Below are positions 1 through 9,393 of a DNA stretch of 64,000 nucleotides, in pieces. A program made the translations under genes and the position numbers. This stretch comes from Bacillus sp. DTU_2020_1000418_1_SI_GHA_SEK_038 (GTDB lineage Bacteria; Bacillota; Bacilli; Bacillales; Cytobacillaceae). How positions within the stretch are numbered: the stretch's first letter is position 1; the number at the start of each line of letters is the position of its first letter. The stretch is from positions 2,232,001 to 2,296,000 of the forward strand of contig NZ_CP135435.1 of the NCBI RefSeq assembly GCF_032341175.1, in the 5' to 3' direction. Below the pieces are notes generated by a model that saw only the letters and a program-made list of their open reading frames with translations, made no database searches and was not told where the DNA came from.

Positions 1-64
1 ATTTCATTACTATATGTATAGCGTTGCAAAAATTTTACCACAATTAATGAAAAAGGTCTTGTTC

Positions 65-661
65 TCACTTATTACCCTTTTCTTCTACTGCCCAAATAAG
101 CTTAATTAAGAATAAGTACACTAGCTTGCATGCCTCACTAATAGTCATTTCTTCATGAAATCCATTAACACCATTAAGAGCAAAATTGAACTCCCATAAT
201 CCGTCTGCTTGTGAAAACAATAAACTAAATTTTGCCTCTCCTGCTAATTCATTCGTTAAAAAACTCTTAATTGTCTTTTCATGCTTTTTTTGCAGTTTTA
301 AACCTAACATTGCTTCATATGTACCAAATACATCATCCACTTCTAAACATAAAGAATCTGTGCTAACAATATCAAATCGGCTAGCTTCAATGTAAATAAA
401 TTCATTCTTATGTGTATTTAAATAGTTTATTGGCTGATTCAAAAATTCTGCAGATTCTTCAGCAAGTAGTTCCTCTGTTTCCTTGTTACTGCGTTCAATA
501 TATGCATCGTTGAATAGTGAAGCATCATTTTTTTCTGTAACAATCATTTCTTCAGTAATCAGTTGCTGTTTCTTGGCATAGTTTATTTCTTCCTTAGATA
601 AGACTATATTTGGCTGTTCGTTTAACATAAATTCTTTGAATTTTGACTTTAGCATGTTCAC
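65..661 (-). CDS. Hypothetical protein, coupled to the DEAD-box helicase gene
   Basis: A 198-residue soluble protein I do not recognise. The first ~60 residues are charged and probably helical (Lys/Glu-rich); the C-terminal half has alternating hydrophobic residues and a Trp-containing segment near residue 158. There is no signal peptide or convincing membrane span. Its ATG overlaps the stop of the upstream helicase gene by 4 bases, so the two are almost certainly translated from one mRNA by coupling. The context suggests a role linked to RNA metabolism, but that is inference only. No clear terminator is visible in the 64 bases after the stop. Confidence 0.75.
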   Translation of the reverse strand: MNMLKSKFKEFMLNEQPNIVLSKEEINYAKKQQLITEEMIVTEKNDASLFNDAYIERSNKETEELLAEESAEFLNQPINYLNTHKNEFIYIEASRFDIVSTDSLCLEVDDVFGTYEAMLGLKLQKKHEKTIKSFLTNELAGEAKFSLLFSQADGLWEFNFALNGVNGFHEEMTISEACKLVYLFLIKLIWAVEEKGNK

Positions 662-1980
662 GGTCTCCTTTGTTTCATAGTTGGACGTTTCTTTTTGGAA
701 GGCTTCCCTTTGAATGGTTTTGGCTCCATTATTGCTTTGAAATTGTGTTTTTTTGATTTTGTGGATTGTTTTGATTCACGATCATTTTGTTTTTTTCTTG
801 GCTTTCCCGAGTTATTTCTATCCTGAATTGTTTTCGAACGATTTTTATCCTCATCCTTTTTATCCGTATTTCCTATATTTTGTTTTTTAATTGTAATGTT
901 AAGCTCTTTTTCAATGAGATCAAGAGTTCCTCTGTCTGCAGATGAGTATAGCGTAATCGCCAAGCCATTCATACCTGCTCTGCCAGTCCGGCCAATACGG
1001 TGAACATAACTTTCGGAATCCTGAGGAATATCATAATTAAATACATGGGTTACACCATCAACATCTAGTCCACGTGCTGCGACATCCGTTGCGATGAGGA
1101 ACTGAGTTTTAGCATCCCTAAAGCGTTTCATAGCTTGCTCCCGCTTTGCTTGTGATATATCGCCATGCAGTTCGTCACAGTTATACCCTTTTGATTTGAG
1201 CACTTCGAATAGCTTGCTGACCCTTCTTTTCGTTCGGCAAAAAATAACGGCTAAGTATGGCCGATGAGTTTCGATTAGTTGAATAAGCGTTCCTTGTTTC
1301 GCGCGGTCAGTTGTGTGAATGGCCACTTGATTAATATTTTTCGCTGGTCCTTGTCTTTTCTCTACTTGTATGTACTTTGGATCCCTCATATACTTTTTAG
1401 CAAGCTTCCTAATTTCTGCTGGTACGGTCGCAGAGAATAACATTGTTTGACGTTTAGCAGAGGTTTCCTTAATAATGTCTTCCACTTCTTTTAGAAACCC
1501 GATATGAAGCATTTGATCAGCTTCATCGAGAACGAGATAAGAAACATTAGATAATTGCACGGTATCCCTACTAATATGGTCTAATAAGCGCCCTGGTGTA
1601 CCAACAACAATTTGAACATTTTTCTTAAGTTTTTTCAGCTGTTTGTCCACATCTTGCCCGCCGTAAACCGCTAATACCTCTACTCCATCTATTTTTGAAA
1701 TTAATTTTTCAATTTCATCTGTAATTTGCAGTGCCAATTCCCTTGTGGGTGTAACAATTAATGCTTGAATAGTTGAGGAGTATGGTTCAATCTTTTCAAT
1801 GATTGGCAATATAAAGGCAAGCGTTTTCCCCGATCCCGTTTCGGACTGAGCAATGATATCGTTTCCTTCTAATGCAAAAGGAATCGCTTGTTCTTGTATA
1901 AGTGTTGGATTAGTGATGCCGTAATGTTGTAATGATTCGATTAAATCATTCGAAATACCTAATGACATAAATTTAGGCAA
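658..1980 (-). CDS. DEAD-box ATP-dependent RNA helicase
   Basis: An ATP-dependent RNA-unwinding enzyme of superfamily 2. The 440-residue protein shows the full motif series: Q motif (about residues 24-31), Walker A SETGSGKT (46-53), PTREL, TPGR, DEAD, SAT, ARGLD and HRIGRTGR. The last ~80 residues form a strongly basic, low-complexity Lys/Arg/Asn tail, typical of CshA/CshB-like helicases acting in ribosome assembly or mRNA decay. The start is TTG, chosen because AGGGA lies 5-6 bases upstream; an internal ATG four codons later has no suitably placed site. It is followed by an overlapping unknown gene. The exact CshA/CshB/YfmL assignment is open. Confidence 0.93.
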   Translation of the reverse strand: MPKFMSLGISNDLIESLQHYGITNPTLIQEQAIPFALEGNDIIAQSETGSGKTLAFILPIIEKIEPYSSTIQALIVTPTRELALQITDEIEKLISKIDGVEVLAVYGGQDVDKQLKKLKKNVQIVVGTPGRLLDHISRDTVQLSNVSYLVLDEADQMLHIGFLKEVEDIIKETSAKRQTMLFSATVPAEIRKLAKKYMRDPKYIQVEKRQGPAKNINQVAIHTTDRAKQGTLIQLIETHRPYLAVIFCRTKRRVSKLFEVLKSKGYNCDELHGDISQAKREQAMKRFRDAKTQFLIATDVAARGLDVDGVTHVFNYDIPQDSESYVHRIGRTGRAGMNGLAITLYSSADRGTLDLIEKELNITIKKQNIGNTDKKDEDKNRSKTIQDRNNSGKPRKKQNDRESKQSTKSKKHNFKAIMEPKPFKGKPSKKKRPTMKQRRP

Positions 1981-2064
1981 AGTATTCCCTACTTTCTAAA
2001 ACTCTTGTGGAATTATTATCTTATTCATTTTGCTTGTTTTTCACTGGAATAGCAAACAAAAAAA

Positions 2065-2087
2065 CAGACATCTAAATCTATAGTCTG
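2065..2087 (-). terminator. Possible weak terminator of the first ger operon
   Basis: Five-base-pair stem CAGAC/GTCTG with a 13-base loop, followed on the minus strand by seven T residues. It lies ~140 bases after the gerC stop. The stem is short, so this is tentative; nothing better is visible between the two genes. Confidence 0.4.
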
Positions 2088-2228
2088 CTTTTCTTCTGCA
2101 ATTTGTTATTTTACGCTTGAAAGTATTATTTTCAATAATGAATGTACCACCAATTTTTTTGTATTCTCTATTAGTTTTTGTATATTTATTATTTCCGAGT
2201 ATTATACGAATCATTCATTCAGCCTGTC

Positions 2229-3344
2229 CTAACTAATGATCCCCTTTTGTATAATTTTTACTTTCACGTCCGGGTTAAAAGTAATCGTTGGATACATGGA
2301 TTGCCAATCAAGCTCCTTCCATATTTTGTGGTGCAAAGCGATCATTCTTCTCCCGATACCCAGACCATCACAATTTGCTTCTTGGAGCTGTTGTATTACT
2401 TTTTCTGCTTGGTCAGTCAGCTTTTTTGAGAGAATGCTATTAAGTTTATGAATTTCCTTTTGTGAATCCAAAACATCATGTGGATATTCAACTACTTTTG
2501 CTTTTAATTCAAGACTTAAATGAACATGAATAGCAGAGGGGTTCTTCGCTTCAATCGATAAATTTCTTTTGACATCTGAAATATCAAAGGTTATATAATC
2601 TTTGATACTTTCCGTATCATTGACTTTCTCAGTAAATCTCGCCAATTTTGAAAGATGGCCCTTTAACAGGTAAAATAGTACAGTATCATCCTTATTTAAA
2701 TCCATTCCTGAGTATTTTTTGCCATCAAACATTGCAGTACCCATTACTTTGGCAGTCTTATGGTCAATACGATGAATAATCGGAATGGTAATATCTTGGC
2801 CTGGATCTAAGATGATTGTGCCGATGGATTGAATATCATTATTTTTCAACATAGTTGCCTCTTCGGCACTTGATAATAAATCAGAGAGATATTCACCGAT
2901 AAATAAATCAGTTTCGCTTCCTAATTTTAACACTTCTTTTGCTTTACCTTTTACCAATGCTACTTTGGCATTTAGAGCGTTTTTTGGATCTCGATAAAAA
3001 ACATCTAAAGTCGAGTAGAATTCTTTTCTAGCAAGCTCCTCACCAACTAGGAGAACCTGTAATTTGGATGATTCTATTTTTTTGGAAACCTCCAAATCAA
3101 TTTTGTCTCGGGCCCCGCGAGGTGTATGATCATTTTCCGTAAATGTTTCTGTTCTAGCCTTCTGTTCACCTGCCCCTTCAGAGCCTTGTAAAGTTCGAAT
3201 GGAGACAGTCGTAGAAATTTTTTTCGTATCCTCTAAATCAAAAGCTGCACTATTAATCAAGCTTACTTCCTTTAATAAATTCTGATCCCAGCATCCTGTT
3301 AACACAAGAATTGAAAGGAATAAAAGACTATTTATCTTTCGCAT
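2229..3344 (-). CDS. Ger(x)C-family germinant receptor lipoprotein (C subunit)
   Basis: The C subunit of a nutrient germinant receptor, a lipoprotein on the outer face of the spore inner membrane. The N-terminus is a lipoprotein signal with lipobox LTGC followed by Trp-Asp, the usual Ger(x)C signature, then ~340 residues of the extracellular Ger(x)C fold. I start at the ATG giving MRKINSLL, which has AAAGGGG upstream; an in-frame TTG 33 bases earlier would put extra residues before the signal peptide. It overlaps the gerB stop by 17 bases, so it is coupled to it, and it is the last gene of the gerA-gerB-gerC operon. The nutrient sensed cannot be read from sequence. Confidence 0.92.
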   Translation of the reverse strand: MRKINSLLFLSILVLTGCWDQNLLKEVSLINSAAFDLEDTKKISTTVSIRTLQGSEGAGEQKARTETFTENDHTPRGARDKIDLEVSKKIESSKLQVLLVGEELARKEFYSTLDVFYRDPKNALNAKVALVKGKAKEVLKLGSETDLFIGEYLSDLLSSAEEATMLKNNDIQSIGTIILDPGQDITIPIIHRIDHKTAKVMGTAMFDGKKYSGMDLNKDDTVLFYLLKGHLSKLARFTEKVNDTESIKDYITFDISDVKRNLSIEAKNPSAIHVHLSLELKAKVVEYPHDVLDSQKEIHKLNSILSKKLTDQAEKVIQQLQEANCDGLGIGRRMIALHHKIWKELDWQSMYPTITFNPDVKVKIIQKGIIS

Positions 3345-4431
3345 GCAGCTGTTGCCCCTTTCTGCTATAAAGAACAAATGGCAATAGAATGAATGGAATG
3401 GAGACTATCATATATCCTGCATAGGACGCATACTTAGCAAATTGATTCATTGACTGTTCAGTATCTAATGGAATAAGTCCAGCAAAATAAATGATCGCTA
3501 ACATAATTAATGTATTTACAGATGACTTTTCGCTTCTGAAAATTCCTTTTATACAATCTGCTCCCCAGAACACATATGAAACAAATGATGTAAATACAGA
3601 AACAATCCAAATAATTAAAAAAAGAAGATCTGGTCGTTCAATTATTTTGAATGAAAATGCTTTAATTAAATATAGTAAAGTTTCTGGTATTAAAAGGATG
3701 TCAACAGGACTGAAAAATAAAAAGCAAGCGATAGTTGCTAACAAATAGAAAATTGTCACGACTATATTTGCAGCTGTAATAAATTTGATTTTTAGTTTTA
3801 AGGTACCTGATGTCATCGCCGTTAAAAACATGATTATTTCAAATCCCAGCAGAGCAATAATCGCATCCTTTGTGCCAAATAATATGTCCTTCCAGCCAGA
3901 GCTTCCAACAGGCATAATATAAAAAATATTAGCATCCTTAAAAGAATATATGATCAACCCTAGAAAGATAAATAGTAGCAGAGATACGATAACATAAAAT
4001 CTTGCAATCACACGTATTTCTTCTTTGGCTAAAAAATAACAACACACGACCAATAATAAGGAAATAATCCAGTTAGGCGTTTCGGGCAAAACCCAAATAT
4101 CAAGAATTCTTTTGTATAAATTAATAATAAGAACGCCTACTATTAATGAATAAAATAATAGACCAATTTCGAATAATTTCCTTATAATTTTTCCGAATAA
4201 TATCTCTACAATCTCTTTCACTTTTTTATTTGGGAATTTTTTCATAATAATATAATATAGGATAATAAAAATTTGTACACCGATTCCACCTAAGATAAGT
4301 GAGATCCAGCCATCAATTTTTGATGCTTGAGCCATTGAATATGGTAATGATAAAATACCAACGCCTATTTGTGTTTGAATAATGAAGAAGAATAGCTGGG
4401 CAGGCGATATTTTCTTTGTTTTATTTTTCAT
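3328..4431 (-). CDS. GerB-family spore germination permease (B subunit)
   Basis: The integral membrane B subunit of a germinant receptor, from the APC-type amino acid permease superfamily. The 367 residues contain about ten hydrophobic helices, starting with the family-typical segment QIGVGILSLPY near residue 22, where APC carriers unwind helix 1 to bind ligand. It probably forms the nutrient-binding site. Its start overlaps the end of gerA by 11 bases and its end overlaps gerC, so all three subunits are translationally coupled. Expression is expected in the forespore under sigma-G. Confidence 0.93.
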   Translation of the reverse strand: MKNKTKKISPAQLFFFIIQTQIGVGILSLPYSMAQASKIDGWISLILGGIGVQIFIILYYIIMKKFPNKKVKEIVEILFGKIIRKLFEIGLLFYSLIVGVLIINLYKRILDIWVLPETPNWIISLLLVVCCYFLAKEEIRVIARFYVIVSLLLFIFLGLIIYSFKDANIFYIMPVGSSGWKDILFGTKDAIIALLGFEIIMFLTAMTSGTLKLKIKFITAANIVVTIFYLLATIACFLFFSPVDILLIPETLLYLIKAFSFKIIERPDLLFLIIWIVSVFTSFVSYVFWGADCIKGIFRSEKSSVNTLIMLAIIYFAGLIPLDTEQSMNQFAKYASYAGYMIVSIPFILLPFVLYSRKGQQLHAKDK

Positions 4432-5875
4432 CTTTATCCCAGCCTCTGACCCAATTAATTTTTTTCTGTCTTTTTGTCATTGTGTCTTGAGGTCGATTAT
4501 TCATAAGCCATAAAGGCAATCGAACGATGGAATCCTTTAATCCATTAACTCTAAACGGGGCAACAGGATAAAAATATGGTACACCGAAGGATTCCTGCTT
4601 ACATAGTTTTATCAGTATTAACATGAAACCGAACACTAAGCCAATGAATCCAAATGTTGCGGAAATAAGCATTAGGGGAAACCTTAATAATCTCACAGCA
4701 GCACTTAGTTCATTCGAGGGGACAACAAAGGATGAAATGGCAGTTATCGCTACAACAACGATCATTATGTTAGATACAATGCCTGCTTTTACTACAGCGT
4801 CACCGATGACTAATCCACCAACAATGCCAATGGTTTGGCTAATTGGAGTAGGTAGCCTAATTCCTGCCTCCCGAATTAATTCAATTGTTAATTCCATAAT
4901 AAAAGCTTCAATGATGGGAGGATAAGGTATATCTTCAACTGCATTTTGCATAGGAATAATTAACTCATTTGGCAATACTTCCAAATGAAAGGAAACTACT
5001 CCAATATAAATAGATGGAAAAGTGATGGCAATTACAAAACTGACCATTCTTAATAAACGAATAAAGGTTGCCGTAGTCCACCTGCTATTATAATCATCGG
5101 GTGATTGATAAAAAGAGAAAAATGTTACTGGAACAATTAATGCAGCAGGACTTCCTTCAGTCATAATGGCAATTCGGCCATCCATAATGTTGTCCCCAAC
5201 ACGATCGGGTCTTTCTGTGTACAATATTTGGGGAAATACAGTGAATGGATCGTCCTCAATAAATTCCTCAATAAAGCCTGGACTAATGATTACATCTGTC
5301 TCGATATTCATATAAGAAAGTCTTCTTTTTACTTCCGTTAATATCTCCTGATTAACAATGTCATTTCGATAAATAATAGCTGATCTCGTCTTTGTTTTCG
5401 TTCCAAGCTCTATTAAATGTACAACTAAATCTCTATTATTAATAAGTGTTCTAATCATATGAAGATTAGTATTTAATCTTTCTACAAATCCTTCATGGGA
5501 ACCTCGAACAATTAATTCGGACTTTGGCTCCTCAATCGATCTTTGTACAGGCTCAGTCATATTTACAAGGAATATTTCATCCTTCGTTGCTGTTAGAATC
5601 CCGATATGGCCGCTTAGAAGCATATCTACAGCTATTTGAAAGTCTTTTGTTTGAATGCTTTTAATATTATGCAGATATTCATGAAAAAGATATCCCTCAA
5701 GTCTTGTCATTAAAGGGATGAATGTTTCTGTTAATTTCTCGCTTGAGACTAAACTTGAAAAAAACAAAATATCAATTGCCGAATCCTTGATATACAGAGT
5801 TTTAAATGAAAAATCACTTGATTCTATAAATGTTTCTTTTATCTGATCCATTAGATTGTTTCTGTGTCCATGCAA
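4421..5875 (-). CDS. GerA-family spore germination protein (A subunit)
   Basis: The A subunit of a Ger germinant receptor. The N-terminal ~240 residues are cytosolic, and the C-terminal half carries about five membrane helices (from ~residue 270). Family landmarks include the GSHEGF stretch near residue 125, YTERPDRVGDN near 225 and EGSPAALIVP near 245. I choose the TTG start (MHGHRNN) because AGGGGAT lies 6 bases upstream; an ATG eight codons later is possible but badly spaced. It is the first gene of the operon A-B-C. A candidate sigma-G promoter lies just upstream. Confidence 0.92.
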   Translation of the reverse strand: MHGHRNNLMDQIKETFIESSDFSFKTLYIKDSAIDILFFSSLVSSEKLTETFIPLMTRLEGYLFHEYLHNIKSIQTKDFQIAVDMLLSGHIGILTATKDEIFLVNMTEPVQRSIEEPKSELIVRGSHEGFVERLNTNLHMIRTLINNRDLVVHLIELGTKTKTRSAIIYRNDIVNQEILTEVKRRLSYMNIETDVIISPGFIEEFIEDDPFTVFPQILYTERPDRVGDNIMDGRIAIMTEGSPAALIVPVTFFSFYQSPDDYNSRWTTATFIRLLRMVSFVIAITFPSIYIGVVSFHLEVLPNELIIPMQNAVEDIPYPPIIEAFIMELTIELIREAGIRLPTPISQTIGIVGGLVIGDAVVKAGIVSNIMIVVVAITAISSFVVPSNELSAAVRLLRFPLMLISATFGFIGLVFGFMLILIKLCKQESFGVPYFYPVAPFRVNGLKDSIVRLPLWLMNNRPQDTMTKRQKKINWVRGWDKDEK

Positions 5876-5900
5876 TTATATCCCCTACCAAACCAAGAAT

Positions 5901-5932
5901 TAGTACAAATTGTTGGAAAATCCATTGATTCA
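5901..5932 (-). promoter_or_regulatory. Candidate sigma-G promoter of the first ger operon
   Basis: On the minus strand TGAATC is followed after 19 bases by TGTACTA, similar to the sigma-G pattern TGAATA and CATACTA. The spacing is a base or two longer than usual, so this is only suggestive; the position directly upstream of gerA fits. Confidence 0.35.
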
Positions 5933-6017
5933 ATCAACTTATCAATAAGTTCTCCTTTTATTTCCTATTTATGCAAAAGATAAAAAGATGGCAGGGTTAT
6001 GAAACAACAAAGAAAAA

Positions 6018-6035
6018 CCCCGATGAAAATCGGGG
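6018..6035 (-). terminator. Terminator of the liv operon
   Basis: Seven-base-pair GC-rich stem CCCCGAT/ATCGGGG with a four-base loop, followed on the minus strand by a T-rich tract. It lies 15 bases after the livF stop. Confidence 0.85.
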
Positions 6036-6050
6036 CTCTTCTAGAAAGTA

Positions 6051-6761
6051 TTAACTTGATTTCTTTCCAAGGTATGCTTCAACTACACGAGGGTCCTCTA
6101 AAAGATCAGAGGCCTTGCCGCTGATGATGATTTTCCCGGTTTCCATGACATACCCATAGTCAGCAATTTTCAATGCTTGCTTGGCATTTTGTTCAACAAG
6201 CAGAACAGTAGTTCCCTCGTCTTTAATTTCTTTAATAATTTTAAATATATCCGCTACAATTAATGGAGCAAGGCCCATCGAAGGCTCATCAAGGAGAAGC
6301 AGCTTAGGCCGTGAAAGTAAGGCGCGTGCGATCGCAAGCATTTGCTGCTGCCCGCCGGAAAGTGTTCCGCCTAGCTGGTCCTTTCTTTCTCGTAAAATCG
6401 GAAAATGATCCATCACATTTTCGATATCCTTGGTGATTTCATTATCCTTTCGCTGATAAGCGCCCATTTCTAGGTTTTCCATTACAGACATGCTGCCAAG
6501 AATGGCTCTGCCTTCAGGAACAAGGGATATTCCTTTTTGTAGGAGCTGGTCAGGTCTTAACCCAGTCACATCCTCACTCAAAAACTCAATTTTTCCAGAT
6601 TGAGGCTTTAATAACCCGGCAATAGTTTTCATTGTCGTTGTTTTCCCTGCTCCGTTTGCTCCGAGCAATGTAACAATTTTCCCCTGCTCTACTTCTAAAT
6701 TAATGCCCTTTAAAGCTTGGATTTTTCCATAAAACGTCTCAATATTAGTCACTTTAAGCAC
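6051..6761 (-). CDS. livF: Branched-chain amino acid ABC transporter ATP-binding protein LivF
   Basis: One of two ATPases energising the Liv importer on the cytoplasmic side. It has Walker A GANGAGKTT, the signature LSGGQQQ, Walker B LLLLDEPS and a switch His region (LLVEQNAKQAL). It is short (~236 residues), as LivF proteins are. I prefer the GTG start because AGGAGG lies 9 bases before it; the ATG three codons earlier directly abuts AGGAGG and is too close. The gene overlaps livG by 8 bases, giving coupled synthesis of the two ATPases in equal amounts. It is last in livJ-H-M-G-F. Confidence 0.93.
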   Translation of the reverse strand: MLKVTNIETFYGKIQALKGINLEVEQGKIVTLLGANGAGKTTTMKTIAGLLKPQSGKIEFLSEDVTGLRPDQLLQKGISLVPEGRAILGSMSVMENLEMGAYQRKDNEITKDIENVMDHFPILRERKDQLGGTLSGGQQQMLAIARALLSRPKLLLLDEPSMGLAPLIVADIFKIIKEIKDEGTTVLLVEQNAKQALKIADYGYVMETGKIIISGKASDLLEDPRVVEAYLGKKSS

Positions 6762-7527
6762 TTTCTTCATCCTCCTCTGATCCGAGGTAGGCTTCGATAA
6801 CTGCTTCATTATTTTGTATTTCTAGCGGTGTCCCCTCAGCTAGTTTTTTTCCAAAATTCAAAACCATGATTCGATCGCAAAGCTTCATAACAAGCGGCAT
6901 ATCATGTTCGATAATTAGAACAGTTATTCCCATTGCTTGAACCTTTTTAATTAAATCGAAAAGGCTGGCTGTTTCAGTTTCATTCATTCCAGCAGCTGGT
7001 TCATCGAGCAGCAATAGCTTTGGATTACTGGCTAAGGCTCGGGCAATTTCAAGTCTTCTTTGTTGACCATAAGCTAGATTTTCTGCCTCAGACTCCATTT
7101 CATCTGTTAATCCAACTAAATCGAGCAATTCTTTAGCTTTTTCCCGCAGTTGCCTTTCCTCACTTTTCTGGGACTTTGTTCGCAATACACTGCTAAAAAC
7201 TCCAGATTTGATCCGGCAATGTCCGCCGACCATTACATTTTCTAAAGCAGTCATTTGTGGAAAAAGACGGATATTTTGAAACGTTCGACAAATTCCTTTT
7301 TCTGTTATTAAATGAGGCTTTATACCAGTGATCGTGTAGCCAGAAAAGGTAATTTCCCCAGAAGTTGGAGGAAAAAGGTTCGTAATCATATTAAACATGG
7401 TTGTCTTTCCTGCTCCGTTTGGACCTATTAAGCCAAATATTTCGCCTTCCTTTACAGAGAAGGTGACATCCGTTAATGCTGAAATCCCGCCAAAATTCTT
7501 AGAGATGTTTTTGATTTCCAGAACCAT
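6754..7527 (-). CDS. livG: Branched-chain amino acid ABC transporter ATP-binding protein LivG
   Basis: The second ATPase of the Liv importer. Walker A is GPNGAGKTTMFN; the LivG-specific insert between Walker A and signature is present (the segment around CRTFQNIRLF), the signature motif appears as LAYGQQRRLEIARAL, and Walker B is LLLLDEPAAGMN. Start: ATG with AAGGGGGG six bases upstream (an in-frame TTG two codons earlier overlaps that spacer). The gene overlaps the end of livM by 29 bases. Confidence 0.94.
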   Translation of the reverse strand: MVLEIKNISKNFGGISALTDVTFSVKEGEIFGLIGPNGAGKTTMFNMITNLFPPTSGEITFSGYTITGIKPHLITEKGICRTFQNIRLFPQMTALENVMVGGHCRIKSGVFSSVLRTKSQKSEERQLREKAKELLDLVGLTDEMESEAENLAYGQQRRLEIARALASNPKLLLLDEPAAGMNETETASLFDLIKKVQAMGITVLIIEHDMPLVMKLCDRIMVLNFGKKLAEGTPLEIQNNEAVIEAYLGSEEDEESA

Positions 7528-8479
7528 GTTCAACCCCCCTTTTTGGCCGTTTTAGCTTTTGGAACCAATGTAAAACATTATTATCAATAATTCCTTGAGG
7601 ACGGAATGCCATCATCAAAATTAATATTAGCCCATAAATCATGTAGCGATATTCACTAATAAATCTCAAAACCTCTGGCATTAGGGTCATAAAGGTAGCT
7701 CCAAAAATGGCTCCTACAATTACTTCGCTTCCGCCAAACACAGCAAAAATTAGAATTTCAACGGCACGGTGGTATGAAAAATCCGCCGGGCTAATATAGG
7801 CCATAACGTGTGCAAATAATGCCCCGGCAAATCCTGATATAACTGCACCTTGAACAAAAGCCAAAACCTTATAATAAGTAATATTAATACCCATAGACTC
7901 TGCAGCTTTTTCATCCATTTTTATAGAAGCAAATGCACGTCCAACTCTAGAATGATTTTGTCTAATAATAAACCAGACTACGAGAATATTAATAATTAAT
8001 AGAATGACAAATACAACTAAGAACACAAATTGATTATTCTTTAAGCCTATAACTGCGGGGTCAAATCCAGCATCTTTTAATACTCTGAAAACTTCCCGTC
8101 CAATTTGTGGGATTCCTGAGATCCCTACTGCTCCTTTTGTTACGGATTCCCAGTTAACAAAGAATACGCGAATAACTTCCCCAAATCCCAGGGTTGCAAT
8201 TGCTAGATATACTCCTTGAAGACGCAGTGATGGAATTCCTACTATTAGTCCTAATAAACCGGCAACTATTGCCCCTGCAATGACTCCGATGAAAATCGGA
8301 ACATCAAAATTTAATGTCAGCAATGCAGAAGTATAAGCGCCAATCCCCATAAAGCCAGCATTCCCAAGAGATAACTGTCCTGATGAAAGAGTGACATAGA
8401 TGCTTAGGCCGAGAATAATATTAATTAGGATAAAGGAACCTACTTGTAAATAATATGGATTTAATAATTCTCCTAGCAT
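7499..8479 (-). CDS. livM: Branched-chain amino acid ABC transporter permease LivM
   Basis: Membrane permease of the Liv importer, with about eight to nine hydrophobic helices and the family EAA-like loop around residues 180-200 (AFASIKMDEKAAESMGIN), where LivG/LivF dock. The start is the ATG preceded by GGGAGGTGA; the longer reading would begin inside the livH gene. The distance to livH is 4 bases. The last ~20 residues are hydrophilic and basic. Confidence 0.94.
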   Translation of the reverse strand: MLGELLNPYYLQVGSFILINIILGLSIYVTLSSGQLSLGNAGFMGIGAYTSALLTLNFDVPIFIGVIAGAIVAGLLGLIVGIPSLRLQGVYLAIATLGFGEVIRVFFVNWESVTKGAVGISGIPQIGREVFRVLKDAGFDPAVIGLKNNQFVFLVVFVILLIINILVVWFIIRQNHSRVGRAFASIKMDEKAAESMGINITYYKVLAFVQGAVISGFAGALFAHVMAYISPADFSYHRAVEILIFAVFGGSEVIVGAIFGATFMTLMPEVLRFISEYRYMIYGLILILMMAFRPQGIIDNNVLHWFQKLKRPKRGVEHGSGNQKHL

Positions 8480-8483
8480 TACG

Positions 8484-9368
8484 TCACCTCCCTGCTGCTG
8501 TAGTCTTTTGGCCAAACAAGCCTTGAGGCCTTAGTAATAAGATAAAGATGATCGTAATAAATGCGATTGCATCACGATAGCCAGAATCTCCATACGCAAC
8601 AACTAAAGTTTCAGATAGTCCGAGCAATAGCCCACCAGCCATTGCACCTTTTACATTTCCCATTCCGCCTAAAATGATGATCGCAAGACCCTTTAAGCCC
8701 ATTGATAATCCCATTTGGGGATTGACAGAGTTAAAGGCCATTCCAACAAGGATTCCTGCAATTCCACCCATAGCAGAAGCAATAACGACCGTCATAATGA
8801 TAATTCTTTTCGTATTAACGCCAAGTATACTGGCAGTCTCAATATTTTCTGCTGTTGCCCGAAGAGCTTTTCCAGCTTTAGTTTTTAATAGCCAGTAAGA
8901 TAACACCATCATCAATATAACAGAAATAACAAAAATCAAAATTTGGACTAAATAAATGGTAATTGAGCCGATTTGAAAGTTAATTTCGGAAAAGGCATTT
9001 TTGAAAGGATGATTTCCCGCACCAAAAAGGTGATGGGATAAATTCTCTAGTAAAATAGATGCTCCGATCGTACTAATTAAAGGGGCAAGGTGAGAAACAC
9101 CTTGCTTACCCCTTAATGGACGCAGAGCAAATCGTTCAAGCATATATCCGAGAATAGTTGTTACAATAATCGCAGCTAAAAATGCTACCCATATAGGCAA
9201 TCCTAATGTACTTGTAACAATTACTCCGATAAAGGCTCCAAACATAAAAATTTCGCCATGTGCCATATTTATGATGCCTAAAACACCAAAAACAAGTGTA
9301 AAACCTAGGGCGACGATGGCATAGATGCTTCCCAATGTAATTCCGTTAATAAGCTGCTCTAGTAGCAA
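8484..9368 (-). CDS. livH: Branched-chain amino acid ABC transporter permease LivH
   Basis: The partner permease of LivM. It has the LivH hallmark N-terminus (LLEQLINGITLGSIYAIVALG), eight or so membrane spans, the conserved stretch NMAHGEIFMFGA near residue 34 and a docking loop near residue 170 (LRATAENIETASILGVN). The start is TTG, since AAAGGGTGAG precedes it and no in-frame ATG is available; the ATG three bases upstream is out of frame. It follows livJ by 25 bases. Confidence 0.94.
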   Translation of the reverse strand: MLLEQLINGITLGSIYAIVALGFTLVFGVLGIINMAHGEIFMFGAFIGVIVTSTLGLPIWVAFLAAIIVTTILGYMLERFALRPLRGKQGVSHLAPLISTIGASILLENLSHHLFGAGNHPFKNAFSEINFQIGSITIYLVQILIFVISVILMMVLSYWLLKTKAGKALRATAENIETASILGVNTKRIIIMTVVIASAMGGIAGILVGMAFNSVNPQMGLSMGLKGLAIIILGGMGNVKGAMAGGLLLGLSETLVVAYGDSGYRDAIAFITIIFILLLRPQGLFGQKTTAAGR

Positions 9369-9393
9369 AACATCTCACCCTTTGCTTCGGTAA

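Noticed and set aside
4623-4925. 100-codon plus-strand open frame inside gerA
   Set aside because: It is the antisense shadow of a clear GerA reading, has no ribosome site and an unlike-protein composition.
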